Of a stretch of DNA of 64,000 nucleotides, positions 1 through 25,804 are shown one piece after another. The stretch is from Tethya wilhelma. Taxonomy: Eukaryota; Porifera; Demospongiae; Tethyida; Tethyidae. Every line of letters starts with the position of its first letter. Position 1 is the first letter of the stretch. Where the stretch lies: NCBI GenBank assembly GCA_964030475.1, contig CAXIPT010000017.1, positions 543,772 through 607,771 of the forward strand, in the 5' to 3' direction. The position numbers and the translations under genes are program-made. The notes under the pieces were generated by a model. That model was not told the origin of the DNA and searched no databases. It saw nothing but the letters and a program-made list of their open reading frames with translations.

Positions 1-240
1 ATGTTGTAGAAAAGTTATAAATGCACATGTTGAAAAGTTTCAAATGTGCATGTTGAAAGTTATAAGTACATGCGCATGTCGCATGTCGCATGTCGTATGT
101 CGCAGGTCGCATGTCGCATGTCGCATGTTGTATGTTGTAGAAAGTTATAAATGCACATGTTGAAAAGTTTCAAATGTGCATGTTGAAAGTTATACATGTG
201 CATGTCGTATGTCGCATGTCGTATGTTGTAGAAAAGCATA
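1..240. repeat. Tandem repeat, about 130-bp period
   Basis: Two units beginning 'atgttgtagaaa(a)gttata' (at 1 and about 132) plus the start of a third near 222. Within each unit the 7-mer 'gcatgtc' or 'gtatgtc' is itself repeated several times. No coding potential is seen. Confidence 0.8.
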
Positions 241-297
241 AAGCATCTGATACTATTTAGTTTATCAATAGCCTAGAGCTCTATAATCATTATGCTA

Positions 298-523
298 TTA
301 CCGTAAATCTTCTAAAAATTCGGCGCAAAAAAATTAAATACGTTCGAGCTTTGCCAAATTTTTAGAGATTATTCATCGCATGTGCCACGTGCGCATGCTC
401 AATTGCATATGTTAGTATATACACATGACGACCTTTGCCGAAAAATTAGAGGTAAATTCAATAAATCTGGTAAAGGGTGCCGAATAATAAGAGGTGACGA
501 ATTTTTAGAAGATCTACGGTATT
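298..523. mobile_element. Small inverted-repeat element (MITE-like)
   Basis: The left arm 'accgtaaatcttctaaaaat' near 300 is matched in inverted orientation by 'atttttagaagatctacggt' near 501-520. The interior is AT-rich with no ORF. Structure suggests a non-autonomous DNA element; no transposase family can be assigned. Confidence 0.6.
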
Positions 524-662
524 AATTTTTTCTTTCAAGTGCAAATAATAGAGCCTGAGATTGCAAACTTGTCCATGCAATAGTGTATTATAAGTGGGTC
601 TGTATACTAAGGGATTACTATTCCAGATTACCAACAGACAGAGGTTGGAATCTTAGCTGTCT

Positions 663-694
<32 letters not shown>

Positions 695-836
695 TTGCCT
701 TGTTAGTTCACAGGCTCTCTCCTTGCGAAACTAAATTAGGACCATGTGGCATGACACAGCTTTTTGTTTAGAAACAGCCCAGCTATAGTTTTTCTTTCAA
801 ACAAACAACAATTAGGAGAAATAATGTACCACTCAC

Positions 837-11034
<10,198 letters not shown>

Positions 11035-11404
11035 ACTTTAGTTCTTAGAAGCTCAAACAGCTCTGAACTACAGCAGACATTATAGTAATAAAGCTGCTAC
11101 TTCACAAGCTCCTATATTCTCTGCTTCTCTCTCTCTCTCTGTCCTTTTCTTGAGTGCTTCCACTTGCCACACAGAGAGAGGGTCATTCATTATGATGGGT
11201 AGCCATGGCAACTGATACACAAACACATTCATGAGAGCCACAAATATGACAGGAATGTCCCAGTTCCCGCCACATACACGTGCACATCAGCCCCGCCCAC
11301 TTGCAAAGTTAGCAAAAAAAAAAAAAAATCGCGGTTGAATAAAACTTGAAATTTCCAAAGCACACCTTTCAATCTTTTGTTTTCTGGAAAAGAAGCAGTT
11401 GGTC

Positions 11405-11684
11405 ATGTCAAAACGAGCAGCCGCAGTTCAACTGACTGCTGATAATGCAGATATTGATGAAGAAAACGTTGAAATGGTGAGCGTACAGGTGAAAGAGCAT
11501 GTTGGTGTGCATTATTTAGGATAAATGTTCACATAATTATACGTCCAGCCTGGCCAGTTTGAACAAGCCACAGAAGACCAACTGCAAAAGAGAGTGTAAG
11601 AAGAAGAAACAACAAATTTGTGCTACATTCATTTTATGACACACACACACTCTCTCATGCCATGGATTTATCAATGGTGATATA

Positions 11685-11719
<35 letters not shown>

Positions 11720-11960
11720 ACAGGATAAGGAAGGCTGTTCGTCGTGGTGCAGTGAAGCTGGGTGACATGGACAGTAATGGCGGTGTGAGTGGAGGCATCT
11801 TTGCCAGTCTGAAGGGCAGTCTAGTGGGAGGTCCCAAGATCTCCTCCCAACAACTGTCAATGGCTGCAGCATCATCATCAACTGCTGCTGCTGCTAGTAA
11901 GGTGGGCTGCTTGCCATTGTGTCTGTTTGAAATGTACAGAAAAGTTGGAGATGATTAGAT

Positions 11961-12029
<69 letters not shown>

Positions 12030-13308
12030 GCCCTCTCCTAGCTCCCAGTCTCGGTCTAAACTCAGTTCTGACCATCTTCAGCAGTTAAGGAGTCTCAATA
12101 TTAGTGTCAATGATTGGATTGGTCGACACGTTAGGGAAAACCCCTACATCGATCTCACACCCATCTTTAGAGATTACGAGAAACACATGAGAAATATTGA
12201 TATGAAGGTTGGATAATTAGATCAAAAACTAATAATAATAATAATTATGTCATAATTATTTATTAGTAAAACTTCTGCTCAGTACAATATTATGTGTACG
12301 CAATTCCAATGTTTTAACTCCCTAGTTAATTGCCAGTGGTCCACTAAGTAAACTCATTGAAGCAATCAAAGCCCAGCCTCGTCAACCAGGTCCTCCCTAC
12401 ACACTTTATAGTTATTGCTACCATCCCTAGCAGTAATCACAGCAGGAGAGGCCTGGTCTAGGAGGCTATGTACACAGTACATACTGTATATAGCCGGGAA
12501 ATTTGACGGAATTAAAATTTGGTGAACTTGCATTTTAGCATGATTGGCGATTTTAAATTTGATGATTTAATTCAACACGTTGCATTGTTTATAATTATGT
12601 GCATGTCACATATAAAACTGTTTGGCGATTTGCAAAATAATTCGCCAATTGATTTCAATTTACCCACTATACGGTAATGGATCGAGTTGCTACTGTTGTT
12701 CCCTACAGTATGGCAGGAGCACCTCCAGTGAGGATGGGTCACAGGGGGACAGCACCACGGGCTTGGAGAGCAGCAGTCAGGAGGGGGAGGAGTCTGACGC
12801 TAGGGTACGGGGAGACGACGAACAGGTTGCCATGACAACAGACCAAGAGGAGAGCCAATCAAACAATGAGGAATGTAAGTCTCTGAAAAGCAAGTTTTCT
12901 TTTTCTTTTCAGTATACTCATCAGTAGAACTGAAAACCTGTTTCTCTTTCTGTTTCTTTTGTGGTTCACTCTTCAGTAAAAGTACTTACCATAGATCGGG
13001 AAATTTTCGTCGCTAAAAAATTTTCGTCAACGACCATTACCGACGAAAATTAAACTNCTGCTGATAATGCAGATATTGATGAAGAAAACGTTGAAATGGT
13101 GAGCGTACAGGTGAAAGAGCATGTTGGTGTGCATTATTTAGGATAAATGTTCACATAATTATACGTCCAGCCTGGCCAGTTTGAACAAGCCACAGAAGAC
13201 CAACTGCAAAAGAGAGTGTAAGAAGAAGAAACAACAAATTTGTGCTACATTCATTTTATGACACACACACACTCTCTCATGCCATGGATTTATCAATGGT
13301 GATATATT

Positions 13309-13339
<31 letters not shown>

Positions 13340-13579
13340 ACAGGATAAGGAAGGCTGTTCGTCGTGGTGCAGTGAAGCTGGGTGACATGGACAGTAATGG
13401 CGGTGTGAGTGGAGGCATCTTTGCCAGTCTGAAGGGCAGTCTAGTGGGAGGTCCCAAGATCTCCTCCCAACAACTGTCAATGGCTGCAGCATCATCATCA
13501 ACTGCTGCTGCTGCTAGTAAGGTGGGCTGCTTGCCATTGTGTCTGTTTGAAATGTACAGAAAAGTTGGAATGATTAGAT

Positions 13580-13648
<69 letters not shown>

Positions 13649-15309
13649 GCCCTCTCCTAGCTCCCAGTCTCGGTCTAAACTCAGTTCTGACCATCTTCAG
13701 CAGTTAAGGAGTCTCAATATTAGTGTCAATGATTGGATTGGTCGACACGTTAGGGAAAACCCCTACATCGATCTCACACCCATCTTTAGAGATTACGAGA
13801 AACACATGAGAAATATTGATATGAAGGTTGGATAATTAGATCAAAAACTAATAATAATAATAATTATGTCATAATTATTTATTAGTAAAACTTCTGCTCA
13901 GTACAATATTATGTGTACGCAATTCCAATGTTTTAACTCCCTAGTTAATTGCCAGTGGTCCACTAAGTAAACTCATTGAAGCAATCAAAGCCCAGCCTCG
14001 TCAACCAGGTCCTCCCTACACACTTTATAGTTATTGCTACCATCCCTAGCAGTAATCACAGCAGGAGAGGCCTGGTCTAGGAGGCTATGTACACAGTACA
14101 TACTGTATATAGCCGGGAAATTTGACGGAATTAAAATTTGGTGAACTTGCATTTTAGCATGATTGGCGATTTTAAATTTGATGATTTAATTCAACACGTT
14201 GCATTGTTTATAATTATGTGCATGTCACATATAAAACTGTTTGGCGATTTGCAAAATAATTCGCCAATTGATTTCAATTTACCCACTATACGGTAATGGA
14301 TCGAGTTGCTACTGTTGTTCCCTACAGTATGGCAGGAGCACCTCCAGTGAGGATGGGTCACAGGGGGACAGCACCACGGGCTTGGAGAGCAGCAGTCAGG
14401 AGGGGGAGGAGTCTGACGCTAGGGTACGGGGAGACGACGAACAGGTTGCCATGACAACAGACCAAGAGGAGAGCCAATCAAACAATGAGGAATGTAAGTC
14501 TCTGAAAAGCAAGTTTTCTTTTTCTTTTCAGTATACTCATCAGTAGAACTGAAAACCTGTTTCTCTTTCTGTTTCTTTTGTGGTTCACTCTTCAGTAAAA
14601 GTACTTACCATAGATCGGGAAATTTTCGTCGCTAAAAAATTTTCGTCAACGACCATTACCGACGAAAATTAAACTTGGCGAAAAATTATTTTGTATAGCG
14701 ATCTTTACCGAATCGTCTGCAAAGACGAAAATAAAACTATGTGAAAATTTAACAGGCGAAATATTTTACCAACAAAAATTTCCCGATCTACAGTATAAGG
14801 TTCTCAGAGTATAACTATAGTGAAACCTAAGAAATTAAGTTGCACACACACACACACTCCCAGCTGCCCAGGAGAGCAGCCAGCCCTCCACCAGTAGCCA
14901 GGAATCCCATCCTGAGGTGCCAACCTCCTCAGCAGTTCCTCCATCTGCTGAGGAAGACGATGACACTTCTCTTCTCAAGACAAGAGCTAAGCTGTTCTAC
15001 AAGAAGGAGTCAGGCTTCACAGAGCTGGGTATTGGGACACTGAGAGTTCAAAGTTCGAGTAATAAGACTGTTCGTTTGTTGCTAAGGAACGATACGTCCC
15101 TAGCAACGGTGATCCTGAATGTGAGGGTGTCCTCTGATGTTCCCCTCTCCACAAACAAGAACAATGTTCTTGTTGTGTGTCCTCCGAACCCTCCGCTGAG
15201 GAAGGGGGAGGAGCCAGGGGGTGGAGCTCCAGTCACGTATCTAATTAGAGTGAAGACGGCCGATCAAGCGGAACAGTTGCTGAGTTGTATCAAAGAACAT
15301 ACGGGATAG
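11405..15309 (+). CDS. NUP50: Nucleoporin NUP50 (middle exons present twice)
   Basis: Exons: 11405-11476, 11549-11595, 11724-11901, 12031-12207, 12709-12874 and 14864-15309. Together they give a phase-consistent ORF of 361 aa. Exons 2-5 recur after the N at 13057 (13171-13217, 13344-13521, 13650-13826, 14328-14493), so one set is redundant. The N-terminus (MSKRAAAVQLTADNAD... IRKAVRR) matches the importin-binding NUP50 N-terminal domain. The segment SVNDWIGRHVRENPYIDLTP, followed by IFRDYEKHM, is a NUP50 hallmark. The last exon is a RanBP1-like domain (AKLFYKKESGFTELGIGTL ... VRLLLRNDTS). In animals NUP50 sits at the nuclear basket and helps importin-alpha cargo release and recycling with Ran. 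The FG repeats typical of vertebrate NUP50 are not evident. The exon-4 acceptor lies directly after a (CT)n microsatellite. Confidence 0.9.
11433..14675. other. Contig-join duplication around N at 13057
   Basis: 11433-13056 and 13058-14675 are nearly identical, differing by microsatellite lengths and a single base at 11949. The right copy starts inside NUP50 exon 1 and continues past the point where the left copy stops at the N. Interpreted as an unmerged contig overlap, perhaps of two alleles. Confidence 0.9.
14602..14799. mobile_element. Inverted-repeat element in a NUP50 intron (MITE-like)
   Basis: The arms 'tagatcgggaaattttcg' (about 14611) and 'aaaatttcccgatctaca' (about 14776) are inverted copies. 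The AT-rich interior is made of 'gacgaaaatt'-type pieces. The left part of the same element is seen at about 12984-13056 before the contig join. Confidence 0.65.
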
Positions 15310-15665
15310 AATATTATAAAGTATATTATCAATATTATAATTATGTGTGCAATTATAATTATGATAGTACTGTGTGAAATAAAACACATGTATGAAAACT
15401 ATATTGCTTGCATCTATTATTCAGTTACATACATGTACATGCAATGAAAGTGTGTAATTTGGCTATTGAGAATTTGATGCAAGTTGTGCTATATACATAA
15501 ATTATATGAAATCATTTTTAAATGGATAATTATAATACGTACAACAATGACAGTGGTACAATAAGTAAATAATAATATACAGTGCAATATCAACATTTTA
15601 CTCAAAACTCAAACCACATTAATTCTCTAGTATATAACTTTCAACTAACTTGCTATATTTCAGTT
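15310..15665. other. AT-rich intergenic gap between convergent genes
   Basis: Lies between the stop codons of NUP50 (+) and cytochrome b5 reductase (-). It is rich in 'attataat' strings. An 'aataaa' at about 15378 could serve as a NUP50 polyadenylation signal. Nothing else is recognised. Confidence 0.5.
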
Positions 15666-19669
<4,004 letters not shown>

Positions 19670-20052
19670 TGTTCAGTGACTCCAGGAGACGTGCAGGCAC
19701 TGAGAGCTCTAGAGAGAAGAGTTGTGAGCTGGATACCTTCTTGCTTCGTGCACAATAAAAAAATTTACTGCTGCATTTGACCTTTGCACTCTCTACTGGA
19801 CGAGCGCGCAATCGTGCGATAAATCGCAAATCGCACGATCTATGATATCGCGCAAGCGTCTGGTATACCGGTACGGGGTCGCAGACGACAAAACCCAATG
19901 ATCTACTTTCAAGAAAACCTCCAAATGAAAGCAGCAACATATTATCATCTTCTTAGAGGTAAACACAACTTAGCAAATTAACAACAATATACTTACTACA
20001 CCAGTCTTGTTTGTGAAAAAGACTTCTTTCTATCTATGTTTTTTCTATATCT
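19670..20052. other. Intergenic region upstream of CYB5R
   Basis: Probable promoter and 5' flank of CYB5R and 3' flank of the first cysteine-rich paralogue. The stretch about 19727-19810 ('gtgagctggata ... catttgacctttgcactctc') recurs at 21413-21470 downstream of the next paralogue, so the tandem gene duplication included 3' flanking DNA. No conserved gene is seen. Confidence 0.5.
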
Positions 20053-20796
20053 TCAGAAAATCACCAAAATACTAACAATTGAGGCAATTACCAGGAGCAC
20101 CCCCACAGCAGCCAATTGACTAGCTCCTCCAATGGGTTGTGGTACCCCCAGGAGACCAGCTGGACAGGTGGATGGCCGAGTCACATTGCAACGACTGAAG
20201 AGATCATTGGCGTCAGAATTAACTCCCGTGCCAGGATACACTCCGGTGTCAAAGTAAGCAATGGGGATATTGGAACAGCAGCCGTGCTCAGAAACACTAG
20301 ATGATAGCGGCTCTCCACAGATCTCTGCTGGACAACCCTCAGTATAGATATCGACACACTCGCTGAGAACGTTATAATCACTCCTGATGTAAACGAAATC
20401 TCTATAACATGTTCGATTATTCGAAGGATTAGAAGCACACAAGTTAATGAGCAGCTCAGCTTCTGGCCTGATATCATCATAAACTTCACAGGCTCCCCAG
20501 ACGTTGATGAAGGTCTGTCCACAAGTTGGATCACAGAAGGTCTCAAAGAGGTTATCTTCTTCATCTTGAGATGCAACTGCAATGCCACCTATTATATCGT
20601 CAGCTGGCCCTGAGATGGCTAGTTGGATAGATAGTTCAATGTCAGTGCAGGTGGTCGTAGGATTGGTCCTACGAAACTCCCTACGGATGCAAGCAAGTTG
20701 TTCGCTAGTGAAGGTAACAGTCCTCTGTGACATAACAGTGGGTACGAGGAATAGAGTTGCTATGACAACCAGCAGAAGAAGAAGTGGCTTAGTCAT
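20053..20796 (-). CDS. Secreted cysteine-rich protein, paralogue 1 of 4 (GPI-anchor candidate)
   Basis: Single coding exon, 247 aa. The start is the ATG in 'gaagATGact'; an acceptor (ttctag) lies 8 bases upstream, so there is a 5'-UTR intron. An N-terminal signal peptide (MTKPLLLLLVVIATLFLVP) is followed by about 14 cysteines. Motifs shared with the next three genes: QLACIRREFRRTNP, FCDPTCGQ, ELLINLCASNPSN, CYRDF, GCCSNIPIAYFDTG, LFSRC and PSTCPAG. The C-terminus (GGASQLAAVGVLLVIASIVS to the end) is small residues plus a hydrophobic tail without a basic stop, typical of a GPI-attachment signal. I do not recognise the family. Four tandem copies on one strand suggest local expansion of a surface protein. 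Confidence 0.8.
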   Translation of the reverse strand: MTKPLLLLLVVIATLFLVPTVMSQRTVTFTSEQLACIRREFRRTNPTTTCTDIELSIQLAISGPADDIIGGIAVASQDEEDNLFETFCDPTCGQTFINVWGACEVYDDIRPEAELLINLCASNPSNNRTCYRDFVYIRSDYNVLSECVDIYTEGCPAEICGEPLSSSVSEHGCCSNIPIAYFDTGVYPGTGVNSDANDLFSRCNVTRPSTCPAGLLGVPQPIGGASQLAAVGVLLVIASIVSILVIF

Positions 20797-21609
20797 CTTC
20801 AAATCTAGAAGAAAGAAGTGAGCAGGTTATTTTGTACTGTATATAATAGTATCTTACTAATATGACTATACTAGCTGGTGTTAATTTGCATGGACATTTG
20901 AGTTTGGAATTGTACATTCAAATAAATAGTTGACTATTAATTGACTCTATATACCTTTACACAATTCAGTTCAGAGAATTAGTATAATTTCGAAGTAGCA
21001 ATCAGTTGATGAAGACGCTGGTTTGGGCGTAGCCCTGTTGTTTGTTATTGCTCAGTGTTGTCTGTTCAGCGCTAAAATATATGACACACCTCAGTAGCTG
21101 GCTCAACTGGGTGCATCAATACATGTGGGGAAAACAGTCACAAGAATAAACTAGGCCAGGAATTCCTTCCATTCCTTCAGTGTAAGCATGGATATTATAG
21201 CTCCATGGTCTGAGAAAGAAAACAGTACTAGAAATTTAAGTGCTCCTTCTGGCTGCATGTATCCCATGAATGAATGCATGGTGGTTTAATTTAGTGTACA
21301 TTTATACTCTCTCCCATATATAGTTATATTGTGTAAGGGGTCAAAGGTGAGAGCCTGGGTATTGTCATTTGCGTTTGGGAACTCTAAATATTATATACAA
21401 CGGTTGTAATTGTGAGCTGGATAGAATCGGAATTGCTGTTGCATTTGACCTTTGCACTCTCTTCTCGCAGATGCAGAGCTAGCTTCCAGCGCGCGCGTCT
21501 GGTATATGGGTCGATATTCTTGGAAACAACAGTTAACAGATTAACTAATTAACAACAATCAAAATTACAAACACTTGTTCGTAGAAAAGAATTCTCTATA
21601 AAATTATCT
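20797..21609. other. Intergenic between paralogues 1 and 2
   Basis: Holds the presumed promoter and 5'-UTR intron of paralogue 1 and the duplicated 3' flank of paralogue 2 (see 21413-21470). No ORF or further repeat recognised. Confidence 0.45.
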
Positions 21610-22344
21610 TCAAAAAATCATCGCAATACTAACGATTGAGGCGATAACCAGGAGCACCCCCACAGCAGCCAATTGACTAGCTCCTCCTTTTTCCGGTGGT
21701 CCCACGGGACCAGCTGGACAGGTGGATGGACGAGAGACACCGCAACGACTGAAGAGAGCATTAGCATCAGAATTAACTCCCGTGCCAGGAAGCACTCCGG
21801 TATCGAAGTAAGCAATGGGGATGTTGGAACAGCAGCCGTACTCAGAAACACTAGATGATAGTGAGTTCTGACACAGAACTGCAGGACAAGAAGTTGGGTA
21901 GACTTCTACACAATTAGCAAGACTGGTGTATGCGGTCAAGATTTCAAAGAAATCTCTGTAACATGATCGACCATTCGAAGGATTAGTGGTGCACAAGTTG
22001 ATGAGCAGCTCGGCTTCAGGCCTGACATCATTGTAAACTCCACAAGCTCCCCAGGCATTGCTGATGGCCTGTCCACAAGAAGGATCACAGAAGGTCTCAA
22101 AGAGTTGTGGAGTATCTTCAGCTACGGCTGCAATGTTGGCTGGTATTTCAGTCACCGGCACAGTGTAGAGTTCCTCAATGTCTTGTTCGACTACACTGCA
22201 GGCGGTTGTAGGATTGGTCCTGCCGAACTCCCTACGGACGCAAGCAAGTTGTTCGCTCGTGATGGTAACAGTCCTCTGTGACATAACACTGGGTATGAGA
22301 GATGAAGTTGCTATGACAACCAGAAGAAGAAGTGGCTTAGTCAT
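21610..22344 (-). CDS. Secreted cysteine-rich protein, paralogue 2 of 4
   Basis: Single coding exon, 244 aa, start 'gaagATGact' with an acceptor (ttcag) just upstream, as in paralogue 1. It has the same layout: signal peptide (MTKPLLLLVVIATSSLIPSV), SEQLACVRREFGRTNPTTAC, FCDPSCGQAISNAWGACGVY, GCCSNIPIAYFDTGVLPGTG, CGVSRPSTCPAG and a hydrophobic C-terminal tail. The region from GCCSNIPIAYFDTG to the end is nearly identical to paralogue 1, while the central part differs. This pattern is consistent with recent duplication or gene conversion of the C-terminal half. The function is unknown. Confidence 0.8.
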   Translation of the reverse strand: MTKPLLLLVVIATSSLIPSVMSQRTVTITSEQLACVRREFGRTNPTTACSVVEQDIEELYTVPVTEIPANIAAVAEDTPQLFETFCDPSCGQAISNAWGACGVYNDVRPEAELLINLCTTNPSNGRSCYRDFFEILTAYTSLANCVEVYPTSCPAVLCQNSLSSSVSEYGCCSNIPIAYFDTGVLPGTGVNSDANALFSRCGVSRPSTCPAGPVGPPEKGGASQLAAVGVLLVIASIVSIAMIF

Positions 22345-23946
22345 CTTCAAATCTGAACAAAAGAAAGAATCAAGTAAGTATTTTTTGCAAGATTTTACTA
22401 AAAATTTAGTACACCTAGCTATCATAGTTTGTGCGCTAGCTGTTTGGTGTAGCTACATGTAGACCACTTGCAATGACTGTACCTTAACTGTGGCCCAAAT
22501 AGATCAGAATTACTGGAACTTGCAAAATAGATAAAGACACTGAATTATTCCGAATCTACTTGGCTTGGAACTGACTTTTGGGTGCTGTCGGTTGCTTAAA
22601 TAGGAGCCTATCAGTAGTTGACCTATGTGGGCGCCATCAACATGTCCATTTAACCGCAAATTGTATCTTAGTTTGGTATACACATTACTATGAATACAGA
22701 TGCTGTATTCTGAATAATTATTATTCTGCAGTCTTTCTGACTGAAGGATCTGCAAGAAAGAGTAATGAATTCAGTCTTCCAAGAGTCCCACAAGTAGCTG
22801 TATATGACCTGTGCATGTAGCAAGAATGCTGAGTACAATCAGAGTCCATGAAGGGTGTGCCATATCAGCTGGTGTTCCTATAAACATGGATTGTAGAGAA
22901 TTCCCTATACCAAGCTTTTTTTAGTTTGGTGCATGACTCCTTTCCCTGGAAGTTTACAGCTGCTCACTAAAATTGACCTAATTGCAAATGGCTATATTTT
23001 CTGTTCTCATCTAAGCTAGAGGGTGACTCAAGTTCTGTATAATTGTTACTAGCTAATGTAATAATAGTGTTATTGTAAACAATTAGCTTCTATGTTTGAA
23101 TATTAGCACAGCAGTTTTTACTGACATCTCTTTGTAGCCTCTCAAGTACTAGTCTAGACATGTATTTTAGATCTTCTTGTAGTTTCTTGAAAATCCCTGG
23201 CCAAATCTTTCCCTGCTGTCTTCTAAACACTAGCTATTAGCATGTTCCCCAAACTTTAGGCAATGAATAACACATGCATCCCTGAATCTGGTGGGTGACA
23301 GTGTACATACACAGCTGCACATGACTGGCCAGTATGTGGCCTATCTCACCCGAGAATCTAACGATAAGGGTTGACAATTCCATGAAGGCTTGACTATCAA
23401 CCATGGACACAACCTCAATATAGTACTATAGCTAATTTTTTTGTAGTGTGGCCATGGTGCCAGCTGGTCCTATATACTCCTTTGTCTCTATGGCAACGAA
23501 CCCCATGACCCTGCCGGGCAACAGACGGAAAGCACATGCACACTATATTTTCCCCGTGCTTGAATTGTGTGGTTCATGCTAAATCTGAGCTGATCTACAC
23601 GTGCACAAAACGTGTAGCCTTCCTTGTTCCCAGGCTTTCACCTTTGACCTTGCACTCATGGTAAGGCAGGAGTGTAAGGTCAAAGGTGAGAGCCTGGGAA
23701 CAAGGAGGCTACAGAACATGTTCATTGTTTTACACAATGTCAAATACCAATGTGCTTATTGAATCTGCATGCACATGAATAAACTCAGCTTTAAAAAACT
23801 GTCATTGACATAATTATGCAACAAGATATAGAGAATCAATATAATTCTTATCGTTGTATATGTTAGCTATGACTAACTAATGAATGTTTTCGCCATTCAT
23901 TTTGAAATGCAGGAGAAAGTCAAACTGACATATCATTGCATCAGTT
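22345..23946. other. Intergenic between paralogues 2 and 3, with one hairpin element
   Basis: Presumed promoter and 5'-UTR intron of paralogue 2. The only structured feature seen is the hairpin at 23613-23713, annotated separately. No convincing gene. Confidence 0.45.
23613..23713. mobile_element. Hairpin MITE of the 'TAGCCT..TTCCCAGGCT' family
   Basis: A near-perfect palindrome about 100 bp long: 'ttcccaggctttcacctttg' is answered by 'caaaggtgagagcctgggaa', and the outer 'tgtagcct' by 'aggctaca'. The same arms occur at 46096-46200, so this is a dispersed family. Confidence 0.75.
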
Positions 23947-24654
23947 TCAAAAAGTCATGACTGTGCTAATGATTGAGGCAACTACCAGGAGCGCCCCCAC
24001 AGCTGCCAATTGACTAGCTCCAGACGGTGGTCCCAGGGGACCAGCTGAACAGGTGGATGGCCGAGAGACATCGCAACGACCGAAGAGAGCATTAGCTTGA
24101 GAATCAATTTCATCGGAAGGGAATACTGCGTCATTGTAAGCAATGGGGACATTAACACAGCAGCCAAAATCAGCAACACTGGATGTCAGTGAGCTCTGAC
24201 AATTATCAGGACAAGAAAGTGGAGAGAAAAGCACACAATTGGCAAGACTGTTGTATGTGCTCAAGACCTCAGAGAAATCTCTGTAACAAGTTTGACCATT
24301 TGAAGGATTAGAGGCACACAAGTTGATGAGCAGCTCGGCTTCTGGCGTGACATCATCATAAACTCCACAGGCTCCCCAGGCATTGATGATGGCCTGTCCA
24401 CAAGTCGGATCACAGAAGGTCTCAAAGAGTCGAGTATCTTGAGCTGCAATGGTGGCTGGTATGTTGCTCGCAAAATAGAGAAGCTCAATTCCCCGTTCGA
24501 CGACAGAGCAAGCTGTTGTGGGGTTGGTGCGGTTGAACTCACCACGGGTGCAAGCAATGTCTGAGGATGTGAGGACAACAGTTCTCTGAGACATGACACC
24601 ATGTATGAGACCTGTAGTTGCTATGACAACCATTAGAAGAAGTGGCTTAATCAT
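23947..24654 (-). CDS. Secreted cysteine-rich protein, paralogue 3 of 4
   Basis: Single coding exon, 235 aa, starting MIKPLLLMVVIATTGLIHGV (signal peptide). An acceptor (ttttag) about 15 bases upstream of the ATG implies a 5'-UTR intron. It keeps the family motifs: ACTRGEFNRTNPTTACSVVE, FCDPTCGQAIINAWGACGVY, ELLINLCASNPSNGQTCYRD, GCCVNVPIAYND, LFGRCDVSRPSTCSAG and a C-terminal hydrophobic tail (SQLAAVGALLVVASIIS). It is more diverged from paralogues 1 and 2 than they are from each other. Probably a GPI-anchored or secreted surface protein; family not recognised. Confidence 0.8.
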   Translation of the reverse strand: MIKPLLLMVVIATTGLIHGVMSQRTVVLTSSDIACTRGEFNRTNPTTACSVVERGIELLYFASNIPATIAAQDTRLFETFCDPTCGQAIINAWGACGVYDDVTPEAELLINLCASNPSNGQTCYRDFSEVLSTYNSLANCVLFSPLSCPDNCQSSLTSSVADFGCCVNVPIAYNDAVFPSDEIDSQANALFGRCDVSRPSTCSAGPLGPPSGASQLAAVGALLVVASIISTVMTF

Positions 24655-24719
24655 CTTAATGATCAGATCTAAAAGAGAGAGGTAAGTCTATTGTTGATTT
24701 TACAGTGTGTAATAAGTTA

Positions 24720-24941
24720 CCTTAAGGTTACTAATACTATTAATTGCGGCAACTAATTTTAGCAATTTTAGTGAGAAGCTTGAAAATTGCTAAATTAAGT
24801 ATGCGCAATATTTTATACCGTAATAGAATTTCACTTAATTAGAACAAAAATATTAAAAATCGCTAAAATTAATATCCCCCAAAGTGCATATGCGCCAAAC
24901 CGCTAAAATTAGTTGCCGCAATTAATAGTAACTTTAAGTTA
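24720..24941. mobile_element. Inverted-repeat element upstream of paralogue 3 (MITE-like)
   Basis: 'attgcggcaactaattttag' at about 24742 is matched in inverse by 'ctaaaattagttgccgcaat' at about 24903-24922, and the arms extend outwards ('taaggttactaatactatta' against 'taatagtaactttaagtt'). The interior is AT-rich. It sits less than 70 bp upstream of the start codon of paralogue 3, so it may lie in its promoter or 5'-UTR intron. Confidence 0.7.
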
Positions 24942-25804
24942 GGCAAAGAAAGACAAATCCTATCAATCAATACAATAATGATCATTATAGGTAACACATT
25001 ATGAGTTATGTTTACTGTGTGAGTATATACCTCAATGGCTGTACCTTATGAATACTGAAATCCAGAAGTATTAAAACTTGATGACTTACTATGAAGGCAA
25101 CTAACTGTATAAGTCTTGTTGTTAGCTGCCTGTACTAGCTCTGCTATTGCCAGTCATGCACTGGTTTAAATACCCCAAAGAGCCCCATAGCACTCCTCAG
25201 CTAAAAATATGATTATTGCATGTCTGGAATTTCAATCAGCAGTTTGTAGTACATGTCCATTTCTCTGAACTTGGTCCCCTTGGCTCCCTGATCTTGCCAG
25301 TTGTGGTATATCATAGCTTCCTCAGATATTAAAATTAGTTGGAAAGATAATCAACTTTCCACAGAATTGCCATCCACTGACAGGAAATGAATCAACTTCC
25401 CCTGTCTATGATGACCAAGCCAGGAAGCAGCAATCTGGGCTGCACTAGCTAGTATACTTATGTATGTGGGCTTCCTTCCCACAGGTGTAGGCTTCAGCTA
25501 CTGAGAGTGTTCTCATCACTGGCTGGCCATGCATGCAGCCACAACATTCATGTAAGCTTGGTTCATGCCAAATGTCTGAGTATTAATGAGCTCATGCCGT
25601 CAATTACTGATGACTTTATGATGTGCATAATTTGTGTATAAAAAAATGGGGAATACAAACTTAGCTTTATAATATAGAATCACTGACTAGTAACAAATTA
25701 GCACTGATGATGTATGCATGTTATGACAGTCACTATACTAAATAAATAATTATTTTATGTTGTAAAATACAGGAGGAAGTGCAACTGACATCAGTGCGTC
25801 AGTT

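Noticed and set aside
11433..14675. Tandem duplication of NUP50 exons as a real gene-structure change
   Set aside because: Copies abut a single N and overlap in contig-end fashion; duplicated exons would break the reading frame order of NUP50.
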